Part shown: one piece after another, positions 9,623-20,082 of the stretch
Layout: each line of letters begins with the position of its first letter
Position numbering within the stretch: the first letter of the stretch is position 1
Source: Tigriopus japonicus
Taxonomy: Eukaryota; Arthropoda; Copepoda; Harpacticoida; Harpacticidae
Direction: 5' to 3'
Assembly: GCA_010645155.1 (NCBI GenBank)
Contig: CM021323.1
Coordinates: forward strand, 3,951,478 to 4,015,477
DNA length: 64,000 nt
Position numbers and translations under genes: made by a program
The notes under the pieces: model-generated
Database searches by the model: none
The model's input: only the letters and a program-made list of their open reading frames with translations
Told to the model about the DNA's origin: nothing

Positions 9623-11703
9623 TCACCATTTGGGTTCGTTTATTATTCTTTTTCGCCCTCTTGCCTCTCCTCGGATTCCTTCAGTTCGACAATGGAGCAC
9701 CATTGTTGTATTTCTTGGTGGTGCTGGAGGTCGAACTTCTTCTACGGGAGGAGGCTTCCTGATTTTACGACCGGCGTGTCCCGTTTTTCTGTGCCACAAT
9801 CCGGATCTTGGCATTATGCCTAACCATCTACGGGGTGATAAAAAAGAATAAAAAATATGTCCACCCCTTAATCCCCGACTCCCATTTATTGGTAAAGACA
9901 CGTACCGAGCTCGTTGAGGAGAACCGATTTCCAGAGCCTTCAAAGGCTCTTTCATGACCGTGCCCACTACACACTGACATGATTCGTGCAACGAGTAGTC
10001 GAAATTATTGGAACTCTTGATTACCACCTTGTCTCCCACTTTCCTCAACACTTTACCCGACATTCCACCATCGATGATTTTCACCTCTTCAGATCCCACG
10101 CCCCATTGAACCAAGCAAATGGAGGTTCCGGCCGGAAGTGCGCCCAATGGGTAGGAATCGCCTTCAATGGGTCGAACTGGGTTGGGCGGAATGCGACCGT
10201 TCGCCCGAATGAGATCACCTTCCTAAAAATAAACCCACGCTTGGTTGACCACACCCTTTCACCCCCAAGGCTAACCCTAAATTCAAACCTGAACAGTGGT
10301 GGTGGCAATTTGCCAACGCAATTTTTCGCCATGCCCAGTTAACATAATCCGAGCATCGCGACACGGGTCGTAATTGAGACTGAGAACGCGCTCGACATAA
10401 TCCTCCTCTTTATTCCAGTCGGCGGGCAATCGTCGCCAATCGATCCAACGATACTTCTGTTTGCTGCCGCCACCGAAACGTTGGATCACTTTGCGACCCG
10501 TTTCGGGATTACGCCCACCCAATTTGGTCACGGGCAACTTCTTGATGGTATACTGACCATCCTGCGAAGAGATGAAACAAACATTAGAACTTTCGTTAAA
10601 TCCTACAAGGGAGCGGCAACTACATGAAGGCCTTGATATGATTATTTTACATGGGCCGCGCAGGATTCGGGAAAGTTTCAAAAGGTGAATTTTGGACAGG
10701 GTTGGGTTAATCCGTTCACATTGGAGAGAAAACATCCATGGAAAGATTTATGGACAAGTAGATGGGTAAAAACAAAAAAATGGCGCATATTCCATGGCAC
10801 TCTCAACGTTTTTAGTCTATGCAATGGGCTGGCAATAGCAACAAAATGCTATCAAACATGTGCAGGTTGTATAAGCGATCAAAGAGAAGCTTTTATTTTA
10901 ACCTTGACGGCAAGAAGTAAAAAAAAGTTATCATACTAAAATAATTGTAATTTTGAAACATTTGAAAAACGTCGTAAATCCATGAAGAGAAAAAAGTCTA
11001 TTCATTCACGAATTTTATAGATTATCCACTAGATTGAACATTAGCGAAACTAGAACACTAGGCGAGACAACCCTGGCATTGGAGTCTCTTTATTACATGG
11101 TTTCTGGGCCTTCAACTTTTTGTGATTGCTTTAATTGCACCAACTCAAATCTATTGGGCTATTACCGACTCTCAGTTTGAAAGAAGAAACTTTTCAATGT
11201 TCGGAATAACCAATTTCATAATTACTAATTCAGCCAGCAAAAATTCAAATTTGAATCTACATCTACCCAAATATTGTCCAATGACTAAAAGTTGTCGCAA
11301 TCAAACATCACAATTACAAATTAATCAAAGAGAGACCGCAAGTTGCCGATGAGGATAATATGAAAATGGGGGTCTCGCTCGCATCTACCTCGGGGTAATG
11401 AATGATGCGTTTATAGTTTCCTTTGGGTCCTTTCCGCTTGCCATCCCTTTGATTGGGCGCTAAAAGTCGATGCGGTCCCAAGGGCGGAGCTCGCTTCACC
11501 ACGTAGTTCAAGCGGTAGTCGCGCATGACATGCCGCACTGAGAGCGTGAAACCGGCCCCGCCGATGACGGACGAAGCCCCGGCTAGCCGACCCAGTTCAC
11601 TTTGCGAAGCGAATGTGCTCAGCGGGGCCAATCTCGTGGCCGTCGGACCCAATCGTTGAGCCAGGTTGAGACCGGTCCAGCGGGTCAATCCCACGAGCGC
11701 CAT
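9623..11703 (-). CDS. MRPL2: Mitochondrial large ribosomal subunit protein uL2m
   Basis: Four exons, minus strand: 11703-11389, 10561-10289, 10222-9906 and 9827-9623, about 369 aa. It is a component of the peptidyl-transferase region of the mitoribosome. Exon 1 has a basic presequence-like start (MALVGLTRWTGLNLAQRLG) and an insect-like linker ending KRIIHYPE. Exon 2 carries the L2 RNA-binding fold (TKLGGRNPETGRKVIQRFGG, KYRWIDWRR, YDPCRDARIML). Exon 3 carries the C-terminal SH3-like part (GALPAGTSICLVQWG, GMSGKVLRKVGD). Exon 4 carries the conserved PRSGLWHRKTGHAGRKI. A minus-strand AATAAA (plus TTTATT near 9573) follows the stop by about 50 bp and lies just past the TSFM stop codon. Intron 1 (827 nt) holds nothing recognisable. 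Confidence 0.92.
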
Positions 11704-11891
11704 CGTCGATCGATGATTGAGGGGAGGAAATTGGCCAGCTAGGTGTTGATTTTCGTTTTCTGATCTCAAGATTCAACAAAAGAAGCAAAAGAAGTAGGCA
11801 TGAGGGAGTTGTTGTGGTTGTTGTCAACTGTCTTGGCAAAAAGAGGCGAAAATGAGAGAGGTTGGGGGAGTGGACATACTGATTTTTGTTT

Positions 11892-12012
11892 ATAGTCGAA
11901 TCTCGATATAAGAAATCTCAGTTTAAGAAATTTTCACGCTATAAAAAACTTTTCCGTGCTGACCAAAATTTTAGTACATAAGAATTCTCGATATAAGAAA
12001 TCTTCCATTTTA
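11892..12012. mobile_element. Possible pogo/Tigger-type DNA transposon terminal fragment
   Basis: TAGTCGAATCTCGATATAAG near 11893 and a second TCTCGATATAAGAAATCT at about 11986 resemble the 'cagTcgaacctcgatataacgaa' type ends of pogo/Tigger elements. No transposase ORF is present, so this would be a relic. Confidence 0.35.
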
Positions 12013-12124
12013 CCTCAATCTCGATGTTTTCAAAGTTTTAGCCTACTTCTCTTGCTTAAATTGGTCACATCACTAAACAAAACAAAACAATTCGAAGCAT
12101 TTCTAAGAGGATCGATGCAATGCT

Positions 12125-12215
12125 TCCATATTTTGCGCTTTTGCGCAAACTTTGCGCTTTTTAGGGTGCCTTTTGCGCACTTTTTTGGGTTTTTGCGCCT
12201 TGCGCGTCTTTTGGA
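12125..12215. repeat. TTTGCGC-rich low-complexity stretch
   Basis: The heptamer TTTGCGC or a close form recurs about six times, partly with GCGCAAA on the other strand, in an otherwise AT-rich region. Confidence 0.6.
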
Positions 12216-12239
12216 AAAAACAACTTGCCTTTTCAAGTT

Positions 12240-12915
12240 TCAGCCAAAAGAACGAAAAATTGCATTTTGAACCCTATAATCGCTAAAAATTGTCCAACAT
12301 GCCACTCAACAATAACTATTTTAATGACATTAAGTTTAAAAAAATAATTTGTCGACAACTATGAAAAATAATTATAGCCCATTTAGCCGACAAATTTGCA
12401 ATGCTTGAGAGTTCTTGACCAGGAACCTCTCACCACAGGACGCGAACTTCAGCTGACGCGTAGCCCAAGAAGGCCCTTAAAACGGTGGAGCTCTGCAGTG
12501 AATTTGAACGAAATTGCCAAAAGACGATAGAAAAAGGTGTTTGATAGCAAACATCACTTCAGAACAAAGTTGCAGCATGAGATAACGCTCCTTTTCCTGT
12601 CACCAATTTCCATACTGATGTTTTCTGTTCTCAGGAATTAGTCGAAACTGAGCTGCTTCTGATCAATGCCTTGCACAAAACTGAGAATGGATCTTGGTCA
12701 GTTTTTTTTGGTCAGTATTTTACCATCTGAAATGCTTGAAGTCCATTAAATGCCAAGTATCAACATTTTAACAGGCCAAACCAAGAGGAAGCACGAGATT
12801 GAACAAATTATTCATCAACTTATAGTTGAGTTGTTCAGGAACCCCTGAAAGGTGTATTAATACTATTATATAGGTTATCCCTGAGTTTTTGATGATTCCC
12901 TCTGAATGATTATTC
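12240..12915. other. Non-coding stretch, nothing recognised
   Basis: No ORF with protein character and no RNA gene seen. Confidence 0.4.
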
Positions 12916-15828
12916 ATGCTGAATGAAGTAAAGAACAGATCACCTTCATGGAGCACTATATTCTTCACTTTGATGGTGCTATTAGGTAATTATAATCTGG
13001 AACCATTGGTATTTCAGGATAAGTTGAATAGGGTTGATAATGAGTGGTGAACGTGATTTACCCAAGAGTGGGTTGCATTTAATTATCTCTAAGAGACAGA
13101 TATACAAACCAGAATGATGTCTAGACAATTCATCCATTGATTTAGTATAAAACATTGAATATTGAGTCCATAACACTTGCCTATTGTTCAGTCCATAGGG
13201 CCTCATTGGGCTCTCAAAAACAACAACAAACAGCTGTCTTCGCATCCTCTTCTGTAAGTAAATCCATGCCTTGACTAAGATTTTATCAACCAAAGGCAGA
13301 TGGGAATCTTAGATTTAGAAGATTTGAGCAGAAAAGAAAATGAGTGTCAAGAAAGGTTCGAAGGACCCATACACGATCGATTTTGGTCGCTACTTGTGGA
13401 AAGCAGGGGTAAAACTGTGGTAAAATCTTTAGTATTGGCGTTAGGCCGATCTGATTCTGCCTTCATTTCTCAAGTGTGACGAGTTTTCGATTGAAGATCG
13501 AGATTTCACTCGTTTAAAAATAATGCGATGGTGTCAGTCAACTACTTTTATGCCTTGATTACGTCTACTTATTTGAGATATAATCAAAAAGGTACACTTT
13601 CGTAGTTTAGTTGATATGCAAAGCAAATTGAATGGATATTTGCGGTATTTTGTTTTCGTATTTTTTACCTGCCTGTTGCTTCTTTAGTACTATGTGAGAT
13701 CGCGGACATTGAGTCGTGCTGCGCAGGTGGACCGAAACTTGAAATGCTCAATGCTGTTAGAAAAAGAGATGATTCTAATATTTTTGGTGGCTACATGTGG
13801 TGTACCAATATTGCGACGGACCAACGTGTTTTAAAATGCGCTAAAATGTACTCAGGCTTCCTGTAAGAGTGAAATAAAAAAACCAACTTTTCACCAAACC
13901 TCACATTTATGTCGTAGGGGCAGACCTAATCAGGGTTCAAACTTTATTTGTAGACCAATTTGAATCATCCCTCTTGTCTTGACTCAATGAACACGTAATT
14001 TACTTTTGAAAAATTGACATGGTTTTGATTTGAGCAAACTCATAAGCCGCTTTGATGATCGGTATCGAAGGACGCACGTTTGGGATTTTTTTGATTTCCG
14101 CTCTGACCCTGAATTACCGTTCCGACGCGGCCAGTCGTCCACACAAAAAGCGTCGTCTTGCTTTAGTCCAAAACAACAAGAGCAACTTACGTTTTAACGG
14201 CTGTAAGAGAATCTGTGGTCACGGCAGCTTCAGTGACAGCTTCAGAGACAGCCCCGTCAACTCATACTTCTAGCAAAATGGGCAAGCCAATCCGAACGGC
14301 GTCAGACAACGTAGAGAAGGGTGGACGTAAAAGAAGTACTTAGATGTCTGGTAAGCCTGAGGTGCAGGAAAGGAGAAGTACGAGGAGAAGCGGCAAGGGC
14401 ATGCTTGCCCTGAACGGTGTCAAACAACGTAGAGAACGGTTGCCATAGAAGAACAAGAAAGAAGTGCGAGAGGAAGCGCCGGAAGCAGCTAGGGACTCAA
14501 GGCTAAGAGAGAGCGTGCAATTAAAGAGATGGCAGGTTTGGAAGCAACAAAAGCTGGCTTGCCCTGAGCTGAGACTTCAAAGCGCTTCTCTCAAGCCACT
14601 TAAGTAGTTCTCTTGTCTATTCCCAAGGAGCGGGGCTGTCACTGAAGCTGCCGTGACCACAGATTCTCTGACAGCCGTTTATACAACTTACGAGAGGGAA
14701 AAACCAAAAGACCTTTCATGACTAGCATCAGAAGATGTTTGAAGGATGGTAGAGGCAACCAATCAACAAACCCACCAATCGATCAGCCATGGGAATCCAG
14801 ACCAAAGCCAAGAAACAACTAGATTCTACACGCAAGCTTAAGTGAAAACATGTAAGAATGGGTGACACCACCAAACACCGACACCGTTCCAAAACATTTC
14901 GAGAAAAAATGCCACAGTATCAGAAACTTCAATTTTTAGAAAGATTCTTCACCTCTATATCAGAATGACCCGATGGTAGTGAACAAAATGATGTGCCATG
15001 GACAGAATCAAGGCTCAATGTGACCTACCCTATGCCATACTGTTGATGAATAAATCCCAGATAATTGGAACTTTTTTTGATGAAAAGCTTACAAAATTTC
15101 CTTTTAACACCAATCTTCTTTGGACTATTCCATGATTCATCTGATTTCAATTGGCCTAAATGGTTTATGGGGTCCTTAACGTCATCGCTGCTAAGTGTTG
15201 TTGAAGCGTCAAAAGTGATCTAATGTCCGCAAAATTGCTGCCTTGTTGTCATTGGTTGAGCGGGCTCAATTCTGAACCAATCCCTGACTTTGTTTAGATT
15301 AGTGACCTCACTGAATCGTTGGCTAATTTATCTTCAGAACATCGCGAACCGGCCTTGCTTGAAATAAAAGAACACAACAAAGAGATTGAGAGGTCCGTTG
15401 TCAATGCTGAACCTTACGAAAAAGGGTTTTGTGTCGATTGGAATTCTTGGCACAAATTGGCTGGAGCACAGAGAAAGTGACCGAGCACTTAAGCGAATAA
15501 GCCCAAGAGAATGGGGCAGAAAGTGCACTTCACTTTGCACTCTTTAACCTTTAGAGATTGAAATTTCGTAATCAAGCTGAACACACAGGATTTAAGGATG
15601 CTATGGTTCTCAGAAAAGTATTTTAGATATTGTAGATTTTATTGTAGATATATTGAGATAATTAAATGCTACCCACTCTTGGGTAAATCACGTTCACAAC
15701 TCATTATCAACCCTATTCAACTTATCCTGAAATACCAATGGTTCCAGATTATAATTACCTAACAACACCATCAAAGTGAAGAATATAGTGCTCCATGAAG
15801 GTGAACTGTTCTTTACTTCATTCAGCAT
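12916..15828. mobile_element. Foldback-like element: 174-bp inverted arms flanking 2.6 kb
   Basis: The left arm 12916-13089 is the reverse complement of the right arm 15655-15828 with about 5 differences (about 97% identity). The outer ends read ATGCTGAATGAAG and CTTCATTCAGCAT. The 2565-bp interior carries no intact ORF. It has a nested inverted repeat (14196-14240 versus 14635-14679) and two diverged direct repeats of about 35 bp near 14285 and 14405 (GCGTCAGACAACGTAGAGAA versus GTGTCAAACAACGTAGAGAA). No target-site duplication could be identified with confidence. A non-autonomous foldback DNA transposon is the simplest reading; an inverted local duplication is the alternative. Confidence 0.6.
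14196..14679. repeat. Nested 45-bp inverted repeat (~395-bp loop)
   Basis: 14196-14240 (AACGGCTGTAAGAGAATCTG, continuing to GACAGC) is complementary to 14635-14679 with one mismatch. The left copy is followed by a 12-bp internal duplication (TTCAGAGACAGC). It lies inside the larger inverted-repeat element. Confidence 0.85.
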
Positions 15829-15833
15829 TAGGA

Positions 15834-16336
15834 AGATCGAATCTAGTAAATGATTTGTTCAGTTCAGATTCCTTTGCTTACATCTATCAACTGGCTTACC
15901 TTTGTGCAAGTCATGGCAATATCCTTTAAATTGTGAAATCATCAAAATTTGCAACAAAAAACTTGGGATGGTAAGTTTTTTTTAACCTTTGCTAACTTTT
16001 TTAATTAAGCCACAATTGAGTCACACAATTGAATTTAAGGCGTTTGCTGNNNNNNNNNNNNNNNNNNNNNNNNNNNNNNNNNNNNNNNNNNNNNNNNNNN
16101 NNNNNNNNNNNNNNNNNNNNNNNNTAGGAAGATCGAATCTAGTAAATGATTTGTTCAGTTCAGATTCTTTTGCTTACATCTGTCAACTGGCTTACCTTTG
16201 TACAAGGCATGGCATTATCCCTTAAATTGTGAAATCATCAAAATTTGCAACAAAAAACTTGGGATGGGATACCTTTGCTAACTTTTTTAATTAAGCCACA
16301 ATTGAGTCCCACAATTGAATTTAAGGCGTTTTGCTG
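15834..16336. repeat. Direct repeat of about 210 bp on both sides of an N gap
   Basis: About 15830-16049 and 16125-16336 are near-identical (small indels and about 10 substitutions) and abut the gap. Probably the two alleles of one locus rather than a biological repeat. Confidence 0.8.
16050..16124. other. Assembly gap (75 N)
   Basis: Run of N between the duplicated flanks. Confidence 1.
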
Positions 16337-18482
16337 CGTCGGCAATTCTATAAAAAAAGTAGTAAATTTATTGAACGTACTTGAAAGGGCCCAATAATTC
16401 CAATTTGAATTGTTGCCCGGAGCTCTGGAATGAGCTTGTTTGTTTTGTTCTGATTTGAATACCGACAGAACCATGGTATGGGATTCCTTTGTGGATGTGA
16501 AGATAATGGTCAGCTTCCAAACATCGATTGGTCGAGAATGCAATGGGCAAATCCAAAAATGATGTCTGTCAACATAATCCAAGAGCATGAACCTATGATC
16601 AAAACAAAATAGCATCTCTTTACCCAACAACGTTTGATCATGTCACTGTGGTGAGCTAGTTTATGGTGTTACTGTCGTGCGTCAAACAATGACGACATCA
16701 GTCATCTATCCATCAACCCAAAAAGCGTCGACATGAACACAACAACCTCTTTAAATACTCTTCAAGAAATTGCAATTCCCCTGAAAGCATCAACAGGAAT
16801 GCACACTCTCTTAAGCTAAAGCTCTATCTTGAATCAACGTGGTGAATCAAATCAAGAAAACATTGAGTGCACCTACATCAGATCGTGCATGAATGTGTCT
16901 TGTATGGTTCGACTTGATAAAATGATAAATGTATGGAGGTGCGACTGGTCTCACTAAAAACATCTCCCTATTCACATTCATTTGTGATGAACTCAAGACC
17001 TTTTGTATAATTCTTATTTTTAATACAGAGCAATCTTCTTTGTGATCATCGCATGCATACATAACAGAAAAATGGGTTGACGAGGCCATAATTGGATTCA
17101 TCTTGATTACTGCAGATCTCTTTGAAGACAGAATGTGAAACCATCATCAGATTTGGCTGTCCAAACTCAGCAAGGGTCCCGTCGCCAACTGATTCAACTT
17201 GATTAAGTTGTACAATTGCACACAAATTGTTTTGTTAAGGCTCGAATGCTACGAGTTTGAGAAATTTGGTTTGGTTCTATTCTTACCCAGGTGGTGACTC
17301 AATCAATAGATGGTCCTCAAACTCCTCCAAAAGCTCGAAATAAAAGACGAGCCTCATGCAAATTTGAAAGAGTACGACTCCGGCTGGTTTTGTGCCATTT
17401 TCATAGTTATGCGACGGTTGATCTAACTTCACAAAACAGCAGAGGCAAAGCGATAGATATAACGATCGTGGTAAAGATATCAATCCTTAATATCATGGAA
17501 ATTTGCATAATTCATTCACCAAGAGGCTGGACCTGCTTGAAACAGGTTTGCCAATGAATAATTTGGACATAATAGATTTTGATTCGTAAACCAAATTGAT
17601 ATTTATGTGCAAGACTTGAACTATTACATTTGTCTGGGACGTTAGTGTCATACTCATGTAAGAGGCCCACAACAAATATTTGAGGCCATCGTATTACATT
17701 TCCGTCAAGTAATCGACACAGAAACCTACATACGGTTCTTAGCCCGCCTTTGTGTGAGATTGTTGTCTCTAAATCGACAAAATTGGCCTCTAAGCCCTCT
17801 CCGAGTCATTGATTTTTTTAACCACTCCTTATGAAGGTCGATTTGAAAGCCAAAAGACTGCAGTGCGACTGTGAACGTTTCTCACAATTCTGCTTTCATC
17901 ATTCATTCCTGACTCTGGAGGTTGAAAGTACGTCGGGCCTTTAACACTGTTGTTTTTGAGAGGATTGAAACACTCTGAGTCAAACCCTCTTACCGAACGA
18001 TATTTTTGCTACCTTTTGGGTGCATTTGATTCTGAGTGATGATGGCGTTTATTTTCGTTCACCAGAAACTGCACAGAAAAATCTCGACAAGACTTGTTTC
18101 GAGATTACGGCGATGAAACCAACCTTATTTGGCCATGATACGCTTGCCAATTCAGGCTGTCATATTTGAAACAAAAAATGACTAATTTGCATTAAGATAA
18201 GCCTTGTGGGTGCTTGAGGGTTTCAAAACTTTCTTCTTTATGGCATTGGTAGAACCACAAGGAACAGACCATGGAGATAATCTCGCACTTTTCGCTCGCG
18301 GTTTGCACAAATAGAAGACAAAGTGGTAGAGGCAAGTATGGATATGAATTTGAAACACGAACATCAAGCAAGAAAAAGAGACAATAGGAAGAATTGATGA
18401 AAGCTGATTATGGACAATGATGGTAAAAAGAACACTCCTGGTACAATACGTTTGATTGTCACTGGTTTTGAACCGAGGTCAA
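16337..18482. other. Non-coding stretch, nothing recognised
   Basis: Only short ORFs of random appearance on both strands; no domain, RNA gene or clear repeat found. Confidence 0.4.
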
Positions 18483-18782
18483 TCATGATTGAGGCGGTTC
18501 TGCTTCTGGCGATTGAGCGGGGTTTTGGGTGGTGGTCTCTGAGCTTTCTGTTTCTTGGGGCTGGGTGAGATCCAAAAGCTCATTTGAGTCCAACTGTTGT
18601 TCCAAGCTTGCCTTGACATTCGAAACGGATTGTTTGAGGATCCTCAATCGCTTCAGTCGTAAGGCTTTTTCGTCCGCCCATTGACCTAATCGTGTCTCTC
18701 GCTCCATGGTTTCCTTTTGAACCTTCTGTATGTGCTTGATATCAGCCGTTTCACAAACCATACGAGCACCAAAGATTGGCAT
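18483..18782 (-). CDS. Unrecognised 99-aa coiled-coil protein
   Basis: Single-exon ORF from an ATG at 18782. Residues 13-70 are charged and helical with heptad-like Leu spacing (AIKHIQKVQ-type start, LRLKRLRILKQSVSNVKASL). They are followed by an acidic, Ser/Thr/Pro/Gln-rich tail (ETESSETTTQNPAQSPEAEP). The amino-acid composition is protein-like, unlike the surrounding spurious ORFs. There is no signal peptide or membrane segment. No family was recognised; it could be a small scaffold protein or an exon of a larger gene. No poly(A) hexamer was found close to the stop. Confidence 0.45.
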   Translation of the reverse strand: MPIFGARMVCETADIKHIQKVQKETMERETRLGQWADEKALRLKRLRILKQSVSNVKASLEQQLDSNELLDLTQPQETESSETTTQNPAQSPEAEPPQS

Positions 18783-19632
18783 GGTGGATATTTAAAGGAT
18801 GGGTAGTGTTTCGAGAAGACTTTTGAATTGCACTTGGGCTCGAAGAGCTGTATATCGTTTTACTGTCCTTCAGGAATTAGTCCGTTGAGAATGTACTTGT
18901 TTGTGGTTATATTTGGTTTGATCGTTCGCCTCAATACCTGCCCATTGTCACTTCATGGTTTTGAAAGGGCCTTCTTCACCCTGCTTTAGCACAAAGGACA
19001 CCTAGTCGGAAAGAAGGAAAGGTCTTTCCAAATTCCTGTTGAATAAGTAATCCAGTGTCATCAACTCATCAAGCCCAACCAAGTGCGATTAGGTGGAAAC
19101 CAAAACGCGCTAATGTGGCTGCCCAACTTTCTTTGTTGGTTATAAGTGCAGAGCTTTGACGGGCGCCTTTCTTATCGCATGAAAAGATAAACATTAGCTT
19201 TCTCAACTCAAGGATGTTAAGTTAGTGGATTAAGTTATTTGGGATTTGATGTAGAGAAAGTAGCTCACTCATTTCAGGAGCTTCCAATCATCAACAAAAT
19301 CGTCTTTCTTTATGATACTCAAAAAGGACCATTTGTATCTGACCCCTGACTTTGAATTAACCATCGCTAAAAATGGTTTGTGGGCTTGACTGCTTTTGCA
19401 GTCCAGCCATAAGTGGGTCCAAAAACGTGTGTCAACCAACACTTTACTTGGCAATATTTTTGAGCCAAAAAAGGGACACGTGTAACCAACAATTTTAGTA
19501 AATGACCACTCGACTCCCTCTCCTATCTCCGAAAAAAAGAGGTACTAATAGTACAAACCTCTTGTAGCAATTGAGTATTTCTGAACTCCAGATTTAAAAA
19601 AAAAAACTTTAAAATGTTGATGGAGAGTCCCG

Positions 19633-19673
19633 AATTCGGACACAAAAATGGGCGCGATTTTTGTGTCCGAATT
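19633..19673. repeat. Perfect 17-bp inverted repeat (hairpin, 7-nt loop)
   Basis: 19633-19649 (AATTCGGACACAAAAAT) is exactly complementary to 19657-19673; the loop is GGGCGCG. Confidence 0.92.
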
Positions 19674-20048
19674 GGATTGTGCAAAGCAAATCTCTACCTC
19701 AATAGACGACATCGCCTACCTATGGCAATTTGCCAACAATTTTTAAGATTTGCTAATTCGTTTTAACAAAGCAAACCAACGATTACGTTTGGCCAAATAG
19801 GTCAAGGCGACCCCAGATTCAAGGCTAAGGATTCCCGGGAAATCTCGAATGCTTGTGGAGGATTCCAGGGTCACAAGTACATCGGATGTATTGATGTGAA
19901 TCGTGTGATGGACAAATGATTACTCTGATCCCAGCAGGCCATCAATATGAATCAGAATATATGCACGGTTGGATGGGAGTTCACATCATATGCACAAATC
20001 TTGAGTAATGTTGCGATGTGAAAGGCAAAGAATGGAAGTGTGTGAGTA

Positions 20049-20054
<6 letters not shown>

Positions 20055-20082
<28 letters not shown>
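20055..20082. repeat. (AG)n microsatellite
   Basis: Uninterrupted AG dinucleotide run of about 14 units. Confidence 0.95.

Noticed and set aside
13301..13480. 59-codon plus-strand ORF (MGILDLEDLSRKENECQERF...)
   Set aside because: No homology recognised; inside the foldback element and probably chance.
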